Program-made: the position numbers and the translations under genes
Shown here: in pieces, positions 24,818-34,609 of the stretch
Position numbering within the stretch: position 1 is the stretch's first letter
Layout: each line of letters opens with the position of its first letter
Source of the DNA: Tamlana flava
GTDB lineage: Bacteria > Bacteroidota > Bacteroidia > Flavobacteriales > Flavobacteriaceae
NCBI RefSeq assembly: GCF_041287255.1
Contig: NZ_JBGGTX010000003.1
Location: 62,001 to 126,000 of the forward strand
Length of the DNA: 64,000 bases
Reading direction: 5' to 3'
The notes under the pieces: model-generated
Database searches by the model: none
What the model was told of the DNA's origin: nothing
The model's input: only the letters and a program-made list of their open reading frames with translations

Positions 24818-26542
24818 ATGAAAATTAAGCTTGCTATCCTATTTACATCAATAGTTGTATTGTTTACCCTTCTCTTTAAAATTTCTCCCGAAGAAACATA
24901 CGATTACTCAAAAAAGATTGGAGCAAATTCAATAAGCTGTACACCGGCAAATTTTTTGTTAAAAAATGTTGATACTACAAAGCAAATTGCTCCTTTATTC
25001 GAAAATTTAGGAACCCACGCTTATAAAGTAAGCACGAATAATGCCCTGGCACAAAAGTTCTTTAACCAAGGTTTAAGGTTAACCTATGCATTCAACCATG
25101 CCGAAGCCCATCGTTCGTTTATGGAAGCGGCAAGGCTAGACCCTAATTGCGCCATGGCGTTTTGGGGACAAGCCTATGTTTTGGGACCTAATATTAATGA
25201 TCCATTGCCAGATGAAGAACGCAAAAACAAATACAACGAAGCGATTAAAAAGGCCAAATTATTGGCAGAAAATGCTTTGTCTAAAGAGCAGGCATTGATA
25301 GAAGCATTGTCACACAGATATTCCACCAATCTAGAAGCTGAAGTTGAAGGCTTGAATAAAGCCTACATGGAAGCCATGACAGAAGTTGCGAAGAACTATC
25401 CGAATGATGCCGATATTTTAACGCTATTTGCCGCTGCTGTAATGAATACCGTGCCGTGGAATTATTGGGACAAAAAAGGCAATCCTTCCCCGAACATTCC
25501 AGAGGCAAAAACTGCTCTTGAGCAGGCCATCAAAATAAATCCGAATCACCCAGGGGCACACCACTATTACATCCATATGGTTGAACTCCCAAAACCGGAT
25601 TTAGCCGTGCTCAGTGCCGAAAAACTGGGTGGTTTAATGCCTGCCGCAGGCCATATCGTACATATGCCATCACACATTTACATTAGGGTTGGCAGATATA
25701 AAGACGCTGTAACTGCCAATCAAAAAGCGATTCTCGCGGATGAGGATTATATCTCACAATGCTTTTCACAAGGTATGTACCCGCTTGGTTATTACCCTCA
25801 CAACATTCATTTTTTATGGTCGGCATCAAGTTTATTGGGTGCGAGTGATATAGCTATAGATGCAGCAAAGAAAACTGCCGAAAAAGTTCCCGTTGGAGAA
25901 ATGAAAGAACTTCATTTTTTACAAAATTTTGCCTCTACACCACTTTTGGCCTATACTAGATTTGGTAAATGGAACGACATTTTAACGTTTCCAAAACCTA
26001 ATAACGAAATCAAACATTTAAAACTTATTTGGCACTACGCGAGAGGTGTCGCCTTTGTTAGAAAGAATAATGTAAAAGAAGCACAAGAAGAACTTGACTC
26101 CATTGCCGACCTAAAAAAAGACCCAGAAATGGAAATAATAATTGCCACTGGGTTTGATTCTGGCACAACCATAGCCGCTTTAGCTTATGAAGTTGTAGCT
26201 GGGGAAATTGCGTCAGCAAAGAACGATTTGGAAAAAGCCATTAAACATTTTGAAAAAGCCGTAGAACTTGAAGATGCCCTCATCTACAACGAACCTTCCG
26301 CATGGCATATACCGACAAGACAAAACTTAGGAGCTGTCCTTTTGAAGGCTGAAAAATATAAAGCCGCAGAAAACATTTTCAAAGAAGACCTAGATATTCT
26401 CCGACAGAATGGTTGGTCCTTAATGGGCTTGCACAAAAGTTTGAAAGCGCAGGGAAAATTAACCGAGGCTGAGAAAATAAAATACGAATTTGATGTGGCT
26501 TGGAAGGATGCAGATATAGCGTTAAATACTTCCATTTTATAA
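24818..26542 (+). CDS. TPR protein with conserved histidine motifs (first paralogue)
   Basis: 574 aa with an N-terminal signal anchor (residues 4-21). TPR-like helix pairs run throughout, e.g. AEAHRSFMEAARLDPNCAMA and AIKHFEKAVELEDALIYNEP. Two histidine clusters stand out: AHHYYIHMVE (about 245-254) and GHIVHMPSHIYIRVG (about 277-291), unusual for plain scaffold TPRs. The next gene encodes a paralogue with both clusters in the same order. Likely periplasmic; metal or cofactor binding is possible. Function unknown. Confidence 0.75.
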   Translation: MKIKLAILFTSIVVLFTLLFKISPEETYDYSKKIGANSISCTPANFLLKNVDTTKQIAPLFENLGTHAYKVSTNNALAQKFFNQGLRLTYAFNHAEAHRSFMEAARLDPNCAMAFWGQAYVLGPNINDPLPDEERKNKYNEAIKKAKLLAENALSKEQALIEALSHRYSTNLEAEVEGLNKAYMEAMTEVAKNYPNDADILTLFAAAVMNTVPWNYWDKKGNPSPNIPEAKTALEQAIKINPNHPGAHHYYIHMVELPKPDLAVLSAEKLGGLMPAAGHIVHMPSHIYIRVGRYKDAVTANQKAILADEDYISQCFSQGMYPLGYYPHNIHFLWSASSLLGASDIAIDAAKKTAEKVPVGEMKELHFLQNFASTPLLAYTRFGKWNDILTFPKPNNEIKHLKLIWHYARGVAFVRKNNVKEAQEELDSIADLKKDPEMEIIIATGFDSGTTIAALAYEVVAGEIASAKNDLEKAIKHFEKAVELEDALIYNEPSAWHIPTRQNLGAVLLKAEKYKAAENIFKEDLDILRQNGWSLMGLHKSLKAQGKLTEAEKIKYEFDVAWKDADIALNTSIL

Positions 26543-26656
26543 TAACAACGTTTTCCTTTTTAAATAATTAAACCACAAATACCGATGTATATTTCTATAA
26601 ATTCTTATCAAATTTTAAGATATATATTAGTTGCAAACATTGTAAAAAAGTGTAAC

Positions 26657-28324
26657 ATGATACTTTCAAGGCAGATTCTAACCATATTATTGTTGTTAAG
26701 CACATTAGGGTGCAAAAAAGCATATGATCCAAATCCTGAGTTAATTACAATTGATTTAGAAAGGGGCGATTTCATTCTATGCAGTGCAGGTCGGTTCGGT
26801 GATGTTGACTTTTTAACATCATGCAGTGAAAATACTAGGGAAACATTTAATCTTGCTATCTCTCTTTTACATTCTTTTGAATATGTTGAAGCTGAAAAAG
26901 CATTTGTAAAAGTTATTGATGCTGATCCTAGTTGTTCCATGGCCTATTGGGGTGTCGCTATGAGCATATATCACTCACTTTGGATGCAATCGGATAAAAG
27001 TTATTTGCAAAAAGGTGTTAAACTTTTAGAAATCGCAAATAAATTTCAACTGAGTGAAAAAGAAAAAGATTATTTAGATGCCATCTGCGTTTTTTATATG
27101 GATTGGGAAACGGTGAAACCGGAAACCAGAAAGAATCTTTATGAAAAGAAAATGGAAACTCTTTACCACAAGTATCGAAATGATGCCGAAACTGCTATTT
27201 TTTATGCTTTGGCGTTGCGAGCTGCTGCCAATCCTAATGATAAAACATATGCAAAACAAAAAAAATCCGGCAAAATTCTGGAAGACCTTTTTGAAAAATA
27301 TCCAAATCATCCAGGAATTGCACATTATATTATCCATAATTATGATTATCCAGAATTAGCATATAAGGCACTGAACACCGCAAGACGTTATGCCCAAATA
27401 GCTCCTGCTTCTGCACATGCCCAGCACATGCCTTCCCATATATTTACGCGATTGGGGCTTTGGGAAGAATCAATCAAGTCAAATATAAACTCAACTGAAT
27501 CTGCCCGTTGCTATTCGGAAAGCATTAATCCCTCTGGTCATTGGGACGAAGAATTACATGGCATGGACTATCTTGTCTATGCCTATTTACAGATTGGCGA
27601 CAATTCAAAAGCAAAAGAACAATATGATTATTTAAAAACTTTTGACCTTGTTTTTCCAGCCAATTTTAAAGTGGCTTACAGTTCTGCCGCCATTCCAACA
27701 CGTATTGCCATTGAAAACAAAAATTGGTTGGAGGCATCGACTTTACAACTTCCCAAATCAAATATTGATTGGGGTTCATTTCCATGGCAAACTGCCATTC
27801 TTCATTTTGGTAAGATATTGGGGCTAGTTCATATTGGTAGTATTTCTGACGCAGAAAACGAACTTGAAATACTAAAAGGGTTACACCAGGAACTTGCTGA
27901 CCAAAATGATAATTATAAAGCCAATCAAGTTTTGATACAAATAAATTCAGCTGAAGCCTGGATTAAATTTGCCAAAGGAAACCGCAAAGAAGCGCTAGTC
28001 TACATGTTAAAAGCCTCTGAATTAGAAAGCAATACATCCAAACATGCTGTGACACCCTGTGAAGTATTACCTGCAGATGAGCTTTTAGGTGATTTATATT
28101 TGCAATTGAATGAACCAACCCAGGCCCTAAAAGCCTATGAGTTTAGTTTGAAAAATCATCCCAATAGGTTCAATAGCATATATGGAGCTGCGACTGCTGC
28201 CAAATTATTGGGTCATGAAAATAAATCAAAACATTATTTTGAATCACTTGTTAAACTTACCAAAAATGCTGGATGTGATAGACCTGAGCTAAATGAGGCT
28301 AAAAAAAACTTAAATTTAATTTAA
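26657..28324 (+). CDS. TPR lipoprotein with conserved histidine motifs (second paralogue)
   Basis: 555-aa lipoprotein; start set at 26657 so that MILSRQILTILLLLSTLGC gives a lipobox cysteine at residue 19. TPR motifs (AEKAFVKVIDADPSCSMAYW, ALKAYEFSLKNHPNRFNSIY) and the histidine clusters GIAHYIIHNYDYP and HAQHMPSHIFTRLG align with those of the preceding gene. The pair therefore arose by duplication. Unlike its partner it is lipid-anchored. Possibly the two form a complex in the envelope. Confidence 0.75.
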   Translation: MILSRQILTILLLLSTLGCKKAYDPNPELITIDLERGDFILCSAGRFGDVDFLTSCSENTRETFNLAISLLHSFEYVEAEKAFVKVIDADPSCSMAYWGVAMSIYHSLWMQSDKSYLQKGVKLLEIANKFQLSEKEKDYLDAICVFYMDWETVKPETRKNLYEKKMETLYHKYRNDAETAIFYALALRAAANPNDKTYAKQKKSGKILEDLFEKYPNHPGIAHYIIHNYDYPELAYKALNTARRYAQIAPASAHAQHMPSHIFTRLGLWEESIKSNINSTESARCYSESINPSGHWDEELHGMDYLVYAYLQIGDNSKAKEQYDYLKTFDLVFPANFKVAYSSAAIPTRIAIENKNWLEASTLQLPKSNIDWGSFPWQTAILHFGKILGLVHIGSISDAENELEILKGLHQELADQNDNYKANQVLIQINSAEAWIKFAKGNRKEALVYMLKASELESNTSKHAVTPCEVLPADELLGDLYLQLNEPTQALKAYEFSLKNHPNRFNSIYGAATAAKLLGHENKSKHYFESLVKLTKNAGCDRPELNEAKKNLNLI

Positions 28325-28404
28325 TAAGGTTCAATACTTTGTAAAGTTTTTCCAAATTCTCATCAATTTATAATTCCAATACTTAATCATGAATTTAAAA
28401 AATT

Positions 28405-28412
28405 TATCTTTG
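28405..28412 (+). promoter_or_regulatory. -7 box of rmuC
   Basis: TATCTTTG, 22 bp before the ATG at 28434. It sits inside the longer open frame that begins at 28389, which argues for the downstream start. Confidence 0.55.
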
Positions 28413-28433
28413 GGATTATTTTCTTTATCCAAA

Positions 28434-29753
28434 ATGAGCGATAGCCTTATTCTTATTCTTGCCATTTTAATTTCTTCGGCCATTGGCGGCTATTTAGGAA
28501 TGCTTTTCACCAAACTGAAGAGTAAAAGTGAACAAAGCACGCTTGAAGAGCGCCAAAAACAAATGGGTTTGACCATTGAAGATTTAAAACAAAATTTGAC
28601 TAAAATTGAATTGGAGCGTGAAGAAATTCGTCGTGAAAAGGAATTGTTAAATTCAGAATTGGCGAGGAAAAATACAGAATACGAAAACCTTCAGCAATTA
28701 AATTTACAGCGTGATAAAGAAATTGAAGAACGCCAAGAACAACTTCGAAAAGATTTTGAACTTTTGGCCAACAAAATTCTAGAAGAAAAGTCCAGTAAGT
28801 TTACCGAACAGAACAAGGAAAACATTAAAAATATATTGAATCCGCTTCAAGAAAAAATCAAAACCTTTGAAGAAAAAGTAGATTTAAGCCAAAAGGAAAG
28901 CATCAGCATGCATTCGGCCTTAAAAGAGCAGTTGCTCGGCCTGAAAGACCTCAACCAACAAATGACCAAAGAGGCCAGTAATTTGACCAAAGCTTTAAAG
29001 GGCGACAGTAAAATGCAAGGCAATTGGGGAGAGCTTGTTTTGGAGCGCGTTTTGGAAAAATCTGGTTTAGAAAAAGACCGCGAATATTTTGTTCAGCAAA
29101 GTTTCACTTTGGCCAATGGTTCGCGGGTATTACCCGATGTGGTTCTACATCTGCCAGACAACAAGAAAATGATTATCGACTCCAAAGTATCTTTAACCGA
29201 TTATGAGCGTTTGGTAAATGCTGATGATGCCGATAAACCCCAATACCTCAAAGCCCATGTAAACTCGGTAAAAAAACATGTGGATCAACTTTCGGAAAAG
29301 AACTACCAAGACCTTTACGATATTGAATCGCCAGATTTTGTATTAATGTTTATTCCTATTGAGCCCGCTTTTGCCGTAGTGGTAAATGAGGATAATTCCA
29401 TTTACAATAAAGCTTTCGAAAAAAATATTGTCATTGTTACGCCATCAACCCTTTTGGCCACATTGCGTACCATTGACACCATGTGGAACAATGAAAAACA
29501 ACAACGAAACGCCATTGAAATTGCACGTCAAGCAGGAGCTTTATACGATAAGTTTGAAGGCCTGGTGAATGACTTAACAGGTGTTGGTAAAAAAATTGAT
29601 GCTGCAAAAAGCGATTATTCAGCTGCTATGAACAAATTGGTTGAGGGCAAAGGAAACCTTATTACAAGCGTTGAAAAACTGAAAAAAATGGGAGCGAAAG
29701 CCAAAAAATCGCTTCCAGAAGCTATTATAAAACGATCTCAAGAAGACGAATAA
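28434..29753 (+). CDS. rmuC: DNA recombination protein RmuC
   Basis: 439-aa membrane-anchored putative nuclease thought to limit DNA inversions at short repeats. The N-terminal helix (residues 4-24, SLILILAILISSAIGGYLGM) is followed by a long coiled coil (about 30-170). The RmuC core comes next: KGDSKMQGNWGELVLERVLE, LPDVVLHLPDNKKMIIDSKV, and MFIPIEPAFAVV. The conserved IDSKVSL segment resembles the PD-(D/E)xK nuclease fold. Start chosen from the promoter position. Confidence 0.92.
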   Translation: MSDSLILILAILISSAIGGYLGMLFTKLKSKSEQSTLEERQKQMGLTIEDLKQNLTKIELEREEIRREKELLNSELARKNTEYENLQQLNLQRDKEIEERQEQLRKDFELLANKILEEKSSKFTEQNKENIKNILNPLQEKIKTFEEKVDLSQKESISMHSALKEQLLGLKDLNQQMTKEASNLTKALKGDSKMQGNWGELVLERVLEKSGLEKDREYFVQQSFTLANGSRVLPDVVLHLPDNKKMIIDSKVSLTDYERLVNADDADKPQYLKAHVNSVKKHVDQLSEKNYQDLYDIESPDFVLMFIPIEPAFAVVVNEDNSIYNKAFEKNIVIVTPSTLLATLRTIDTMWNNEKQQRNAIEIARQAGALYDKFEGLVNDLTGVGKKIDAAKSDYSAAMNKLVEGKGNLITSVEKLKKMGAKAKKSLPEAIIKRSQEDE

Positions 29754-29763
29754 ACTCAAAAAC

Positions 29764-30306
29764 ATGTTTAAACACGCCAAAGAATCACAAGTAACCATAA
29801 CCCAACTCATGCTGCCATCACATTCCAATTTTAGTGGAAAAATACATGGTGGGCATATTTTAAATTTAATGGACCAAATTGCCTTTGCATGCGCGTCAAA
29901 ACACTCCAGGCATTATTGCGTTACGGCATCCGTAAATCGAGTTGATTTTTTGAATCCCATTGAAGTAGGTGATTTAGTTACTCTAAAGGCATCGGTTAAT
30001 TATACTGGACGAACTTCTATGGTTATTGGATTGCGCGTTGAAGCTGAAAATGTTCAAACAGGCCAAGTAAAACATTGCAATTCTTCATATTTCACGATGG
30101 TTGCCAAAGATGAAGATGGCAGAAATGTAAAAGTACCGGGATTGATTTTAGACAGTAAAGACGGTGTGAGACGCTTTGCCAGAAGTATAGCAAGACAGGA
30201 ACAGGCCAAAACAAGAAGCACCAAATTCAAATCTTCAGAATTTAAAATTGAAGAACATTTGGACCTTGTAAAGACCCAAAATGTCAAGCTAGAGTTGATG
30301 TTGTAA
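29764..30306 (+). CDS. Acyl-CoA thioesterase, hotdog fold
   Basis: 180-aa cytoplasmic enzyme hydrolysing acyl-CoA to free acid and CoA. Family marks: NFSGKIHGGHILNLMDQIAF (hotdog helix with the catalytic Asp), VNRVDFLNPIEVGDLVTLKA, and NYTGRTSMVIGLRVEAE. The C-terminal 40 residues are charged and helical. It follows rmuC by 10 bp and is likely co-transcribed, ending 4 bp from the convergent TonB receptor gene. Confidence 0.88.
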   Translation: MFKHAKESQVTITQLMLPSHSNFSGKIHGGHILNLMDQIAFACASKHSRHYCVTASVNRVDFLNPIEVGDLVTLKASVNYTGRTSMVIGLRVEAENVQTGQVKHCNSSYFTMVAKDEDGRNVKVPGLILDSKDGVRRFARSIARQEQAKTRSTKFKSSEFKIEEHLDLVKTQNVKLELML

Positions 30307-30310
30307 TTGG

Positions 30311-32833
30311 CTATTGGAAAGTCAATCTTAAAACAGCATTTGGCGTAAAGCCCAACGAACGTTGCACAATTTCGTCAACACTTTCATTATCCAAACGGTA
30401 ATAATTATTCACTTGGTTTTCCCTATCTAAAACATTCCATATGGAAACACCAAAATACCCTGTACTAGCTTTACCAAGATTAAAATTATACAGTGCAGAC
30501 ATGTCTAGTCGGAGATAATCTTCTAAATTAGAATTGTTGGTTGGCTCATAATTTATGTCGCCATCAACAATCTCATTACCAAAAATAGGTCGAGTTGTGG
30601 GTTTACCAGAATGCCAGTTCAACCCTGTTGATATTTTTAAATTAGACCATGTATAGGTTGCACCAATAGTAGCCGTATGCGAAATATTATAATTGCTAGG
30701 GAAATAATCTGGTTCCAAACTTTCAAACAAATACCTATTGCCCATGTATGAATAGCTCAACCAAGTATTAAAACCATCAATATGCTTTCTAACTAGCAAA
30801 TCTAATCCCTTAACATCATAATTACCACTTTGCCTTTCAAATTCATATTGATTTTGAAACCCTTGACTTTGGGTGGTAATACCCTTTACTTGCTTATAGT
30901 ATCCCTCAAAATTTATAAGCCAACCTTTATGGCTATAACTGAGTCCGCTTGATATTTGTCTACTTCTAATTATTGGAATGGTGCTGTTATTGGACATTTG
31001 CCATCTGCGTTTTTCAATACCTAAAAAATCATTTTGCAGATTAATGACCTGAGATGCATTTTGGTTTTTGAACTCACCTAAAACATCCAAAGTAAGATGC
31101 CTGAAAATACGTTGACTGAAGCTCAGTCTTGGCTCCCAAATTGATTTTTTAAACTTATCACTATAATTATAACGAACACCGAAGTTTATGTTGGTATTTC
31201 TGTTGGAAGACCTATAGCCCACTTGCGAAAAAATAGCATGGGTCCTTACAACTTCAGATACTAGGTTTCTAAACAAAGGCACATCAACATCATCTAAATT
31301 TGTAATTTCGGTTTCAACAACATGATAGCCAACCAACAATTGTAAGTTTTCGAATAAATTATAGTCAGCCTTAATTTTTGCACTCGTTTCAGATACTATG
31401 TTTTCTTGTAAAAATCTTTGTGAATCCAAAATGTTGGCATTAATGGCCCTGAGTTTATAATCGGTTTCAAACACTTCAAACGTTGTTTGCAACCTATTGT
31501 TCCAAAATCGATTGTAGTGCAAAGCGCCCGCAATACTGTTTTGTTTTAAGCTGCTTTCCCTAGTTTCTTCCTCTTGGTTTACAACGGCATTTTCATCAAA
31601 TTGAAGTTGATTTGACACATTGATAAAGTTTAACCGCAACTCATCTTTATCGCTTATTTTATAAATCCACCTTAAAGAGGTGTCGTAAAAATCAAATTTT
31701 TTACCAGTATTGGTTATAGTGGTGGCATTATTGGCAACCTCTGTATTCTGTGCTATTCTATCAAAAAAAGCGGTGTATGTAGGCGTTTCAACAAAATCGT
31801 TTATGGACTTTCTTGCTGCTATTTGAATGGACGATTTGTTACCAAGTGGTGCATCTACAAAGGCATTGACATCCGTTAAGTTAATACCTAATGTTCCTTT
31901 AAATCGGGTGTTTATTTCTTGCTCTGTCTTCATGGCAATAGTACCTGAAACACCATCGGTATAGCTTGCATCACTTCCATTCTTTACCAAAGAAACCGTT
32001 TGGGTTATCTGCGGATTGTACATCGAAATCAACCCAAAGAAATGGCCCGATTGGTACATTTTTATGCCATCCCAAAGGATTAGATTTTGATCGTGCGTAC
32101 CACCCCGAATATTGATGTTTGAAACTGTTTCATTAATACTTTGAACACCTGGAAAAGCTTGAACCGATTGCAAAACATCGTTATCAATAACCCCGGGCAA
32201 AATATCGAAATTTGAAAAATCAATTTCGTAAGACCCTCGACTTAATTTATTGATACCACTAGTTATATAATTTGAAATCAAAACTTCAGACAAAGATTGA
32301 AAGTAAGGTACTAGAAAAATATCATCACATCCTGTTTTTGACATTTGATTTGGAGATATATCAATAGGCCTGTAACCTAAAAATCGTATGGTAATTGGTT
32401 CTAAAGGACTTTCAATTTTTATTTGAAAAAAACCATTATCATCGGTTATTATAGAATTGTTTCCTGATTGAACGGTAGCGGCCAACAATGGTTGAAGATT
32501 ATCTCTGTCTTTCACATAGCCACAAAATTGAAGTTCAATTTTTTTCAACTGAACCAAAATGACGCCTTCAGACATCATTGAATAAGACAACCCTGTTTCA
32601 GCTTCTAGGTACGTTAAAGCCTCTGAAAGCGATAAACTTTTTGCTGGAGGCACCAATAAAATGTTTTCTACAGTGTCTTCCGCATAATTAAATTGAATGT
32701 TATATTGCTCTTGAAGTATATTTAATACACGTGAAAGTAATTCTTGTCCATCCTTGTCTTGGGCATTGACGCCAAGCTGGACAAAAAACAGTAAACTAAA
32801 AAAAATAAATGCTTTTTTAATTTCCTTTCCCAT
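30311..32833 (-). CDS. TonB-dependent receptor with STN signalling domain (FecA-like)
   Basis: 840-aa outer-membrane receptor. After the signal peptide (residues 1-24) comes a secretin/TonB N-terminal (STN) segment, about 30-105 (LNILQEQYNIQFNYAED). A carboxypeptidase-regulatory-like domain follows (about 110-190), then a plug (VLQSVQAFPGVQSINETVSN; NIRGGTHDQNLILWDGIKMY) and the barrel. The STN domain is the part that signals to a FecR anti-sigma, and a FecR gene overlaps its start by 17 bp. Substrate unknown. Confidence 0.9.
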   Translation of the reverse strand: MGKEIKKAFIFFSLLFFVQLGVNAQDKDGQELLSRVLNILQEQYNIQFNYAEDTVENILLVPPAKSLSLSEALTYLEAETGLSYSMMSEGVILVQLKKIELQFCGYVKDRDNLQPLLAATVQSGNNSIITDDNGFFQIKIESPLEPITIRFLGYRPIDISPNQMSKTGCDDIFLVPYFQSLSEVLISNYITSGINKLSRGSYEIDFSNFDILPGVIDNDVLQSVQAFPGVQSINETVSNINIRGGTHDQNLILWDGIKMYQSGHFFGLISMYNPQITQTVSLVKNGSDASYTDGVSGTIAMKTEQEINTRFKGTLGINLTDVNAFVDAPLGNKSSIQIAARKSINDFVETPTYTAFFDRIAQNTEVANNATTITNTGKKFDFYDTSLRWIYKISDKDELRLNFINVSNQLQFDENAVVNQEEETRESSLKQNSIAGALHYNRFWNNRLQTTFEVFETDYKLRAINANILDSQRFLQENIVSETSAKIKADYNLFENLQLLVGYHVVETEITNLDDVDVPLFRNLVSEVVRTHAIFSQVGYRSSNRNTNINFGVRYNYSDKFKKSIWEPRLSFSQRIFRHLTLDVLGEFKNQNASQVINLQNDFLGIEKRRWQMSNNSTIPIIRSRQISSGLSYSHKGWLINFEGYYKQVKGITTQSQGFQNQYEFERQSGNYDVKGLDLLVRKHIDGFNTWLSYSYMGNRYLFESLEPDYFPSNYNISHTATIGATYTWSNLKISTGLNWHSGKPTTRPIFGNEIVDGDINYEPTNNSNLEDYLRLDMSALYNFNLGKASTGYFGVSIWNVLDRENQVNNYYRLDNESVDEIVQRSLGFTPNAVLRLTFQ

Positions 32834-33728
32834 GAATAATTACCAAGTTTGAAGAACTCAATTCGTAGGTGATATTCATTGGTTTTGTAATATAAACAAG
32901 CGCTTTTTCAAGGTCATCATGGGGGAAACCACCTGTAAATAATCTGTTTACATCAATATTTTTAAAAGTAACTTGAATATCATATTGTCTTTCCAATTCA
33001 GATAAAACCTCTTTAACGGGAATAGCGTTAAATTCACTCATGTTATTAGTCCATTTTGGCATCAAGGCTTTTGTTTTTCCTTCACTAAACGCGCCATTAA
33101 GAATTTGATATGTATCTCCGGCCAACAACCTTCTGGTTATGCTATCTGAAACTACTTTTACAATACCTTCAAAACATTGTACCTCAAAATAGTTATTGCG
33201 TTGCTTAACATTAAATTGGGTACCAACAACAGTAACTGTTCCTCTGGTTGTCTTTACATCAAAGGTTTTTCCTTTAGCAACTTTAAAATAGGCCTCTCCA
33301 TCTAATTTTAAAGCTCTATTGTCATTCCAGTTTTTGGTATTGTATTCAATTGAAGACAAGGCGTTTAATTCAACTTTCGAATGGTCTGGCAATTCAATTG
33401 TTGTTTTTTGACCGGCCAATGTTTCCACATATGTGTTGCTATTGAAGACGAATGTAAAATAAAGGCCCAAAGCCACAACAATAACGCTCGCTATCTTTAA
33501 AAATGGCTTAAACCAATTTAATTGCTTAACTTGACTTTTTGAAGCTTTATATTTATCCTTAAATGTATCAAAGTCTTGCAATTTATTAAAATGGGAGGCT
33601 TTAAAATGGCTTGCATTTTCAATGATATATTGATTTAGAGCAGCATCATCTAACTTATCGAATGCCTGTTTCTCGGTATCGCTAAGTTCGTCTTTCAACC
33701 ATTTTTTTATTAAGTTTTCTCTATCCAT
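32817..33728 (-). CDS. FecR-family anti-sigma regulator
   Basis: 303-aa inner-membrane protein transmitting the receptor signal to the sigma factor. Cytoplasmic N-terminus (ENLIKKWLKDELSDTEKQAF), one membrane helix near residues 73-92 (FLKIASVIVVALGLYFTFVF), then the periplasmic FecR domain (ETLAGQKTTIELPDHSKVEL; GEAYFKVAKGKTFDVKT; TVVGTQFNVK). A C-terminal DUF4974-like segment (PVKEVLSELERQYDIQVTF) ends the protein. It lies between the sigma and receptor genes, as in other Bacteroidota surface-signalling units. Confidence 0.92.
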   Translation of the reverse strand: MDRENLIKKWLKDELSDTEKQAFDKLDDAALNQYIIENASHFKASHFNKLQDFDTFKDKYKASKSQVKQLNWFKPFLKIASVIVVALGLYFTFVFNSNTYVETLAGQKTTIELPDHSKVELNALSSIEYNTKNWNDNRALKLDGEAYFKVAKGKTFDVKTTRGTVTVVGTQFNVKQRNNYFEVQCFEGIVKVVSDSITRRLLAGDTYQILNGAFSEGKTKALMPKWTNNMSEFNAIPVKEVLSELERQYDIQVTFKNIDVNRLFTGGFPHDDLEKALVYITKPMNITYELSSSNLVIIHGKGN

Positions 33729-33775
33729 GTATCCTTAACTTTCTTATATAACAATTTGATAACAAAATCTCCTGA

Positions 33776-34300
33776 TTATTTTATTTTAAATCCTTCCAAC
33801 TCATTTCTCAAAGTGTCAAAAGCACTATAAATTCTGTATTCTACAACCTTTTGCGTTACACCTAAAAGGTCGGCAATCTCCTTGTGTTTTTTCCCTTCAA
33901 CCTTACTGAGCAAAAAAGCCACACGCTGTTCCTCACTTAACTTTTCTAAAACATTTTGATACCGCTGTAAAAATTGTTCTTTTTCCAATATAAACTCAGG
34001 ATTTTCATTGGTATAATTCTTTGGCTTTTCCAAATGATATTTTAAAACCACTTTTTGGTGCTTAATTTCGTTCAACATCAAATTATTTGCCACGGTGAAC
34101 AAAAAAGATTTGGCTTTGCTTAAGGTTACTTTTTTACAATTGTCCCATAACTTAATAAAGGCATCCTGTACCTTATCAGTCGGATTATATTGCTCACCGT
34201 ATTTGTAATGTAAAAAATTTTGAAGGTCTTGAGCATACTTGTTATAAATACGCTCAAAAACAGCGTCTTCACAAATATTGTCGTTAAGTTCTTTTGGCAA
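33776..34300 (-). CDS. FecI-like ECF sigma factor
   Basis: 174-aa sigma-70 ECF protein with region 2 (PTDKVQDAFIKLWDNCKKVT) and region 4 (LSEEQRVAFLLSKVEGKKHK; LLGVTQKVVEYRIYSAFDTL). It heads the sigma / FecR / receptor operon. The divergent plus-strand genes start 114 bp away behind a promoter-like element that recurs 530 bp downstream. Both copies are good candidate targets of this sigma factor. Confidence 0.92.
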   Translation of the reverse strand: MPKELNDNICEDAVFERIYNKYAQDLQNFLHYKYGEQYNPTDKVQDAFIKLWDNCKKVTLSKAKSFLFTVANNLMLNEIKHQKVVLKYHLEKPKNYTNENPEFILEKEQFLQRYQNVLEKLSEEQRVAFLLSKVEGKKHKEIADLLGVTQKVVEYRIYSAFDTLRNELEGFKIK

Positions 34301-34348
34301 GGTTCTATTTTTGGGCTAAAGTTATGTAAAAAAAATATTAAAATTTTT

Positions 34349-34384
34349 CAGGAGTTTTGAAATAACTGTTGTTCCATTATAAAA
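34349..34384 (+). promoter_or_regulatory. Repeated ECF promoter-like element, copy 1
   Basis: CAGGAGTTTT (34349-34358), 16-nt spacer, CATTATAAAA (34375-34384), 30 bp before the 59-aa gene. The same two boxes at the same spacing recur at 34879-34914, and both copies follow a T-rich run. No TAnnTTTG box is present, consistent with an alternative sigma. Confidence 0.6.
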
Positions 34385-34413
34385 AGCTTCAATAAACCCT
34401 TTAAATTTTTGCT

Positions 34414-34593
34414 ATGATTAATCCAACTAACCTAACCGAATTGGTTCATTCGTTAAAAGAAAAAGAAATCATCTACCACAGAATGAAAATTGCCCACCTT
34501 TCCAAATCAATTTTGGAACACCCAGAGGAAAAGTCACTGTCAATTTTCTTAAAACAATCCCTTGAAAGATTGGATGTCCTTTTAACCGCATAA
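34414..34593 (+). CDS. Small helical protein, 59 aa (first of a tandem pair)
   Basis: 59-residue protein starting MINPTNLTELVHSLKEKEII and ending LERLDVLLTA, all helical, no signal peptide. The segment NLTELVHSLKEKEIIYHRMK lines up with NLISLISQIKEREIHLYEEK of the next gene (identities at N, L, L, KE, EI), so the two are diverged paralogues. It is the first gene behind the candidate ECF promoter. Coiled-coil pairing with its neighbour is possible. Function unknown. Confidence 0.55.
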   Translation: MINPTNLTELVHSLKEKEIIYHRMKIAHLSKSILEHPEEKSLSIFLKQSLERLDVLLTA

Positions 34594-34609
34594 CCAAGGT
34601 TCTTTATAA

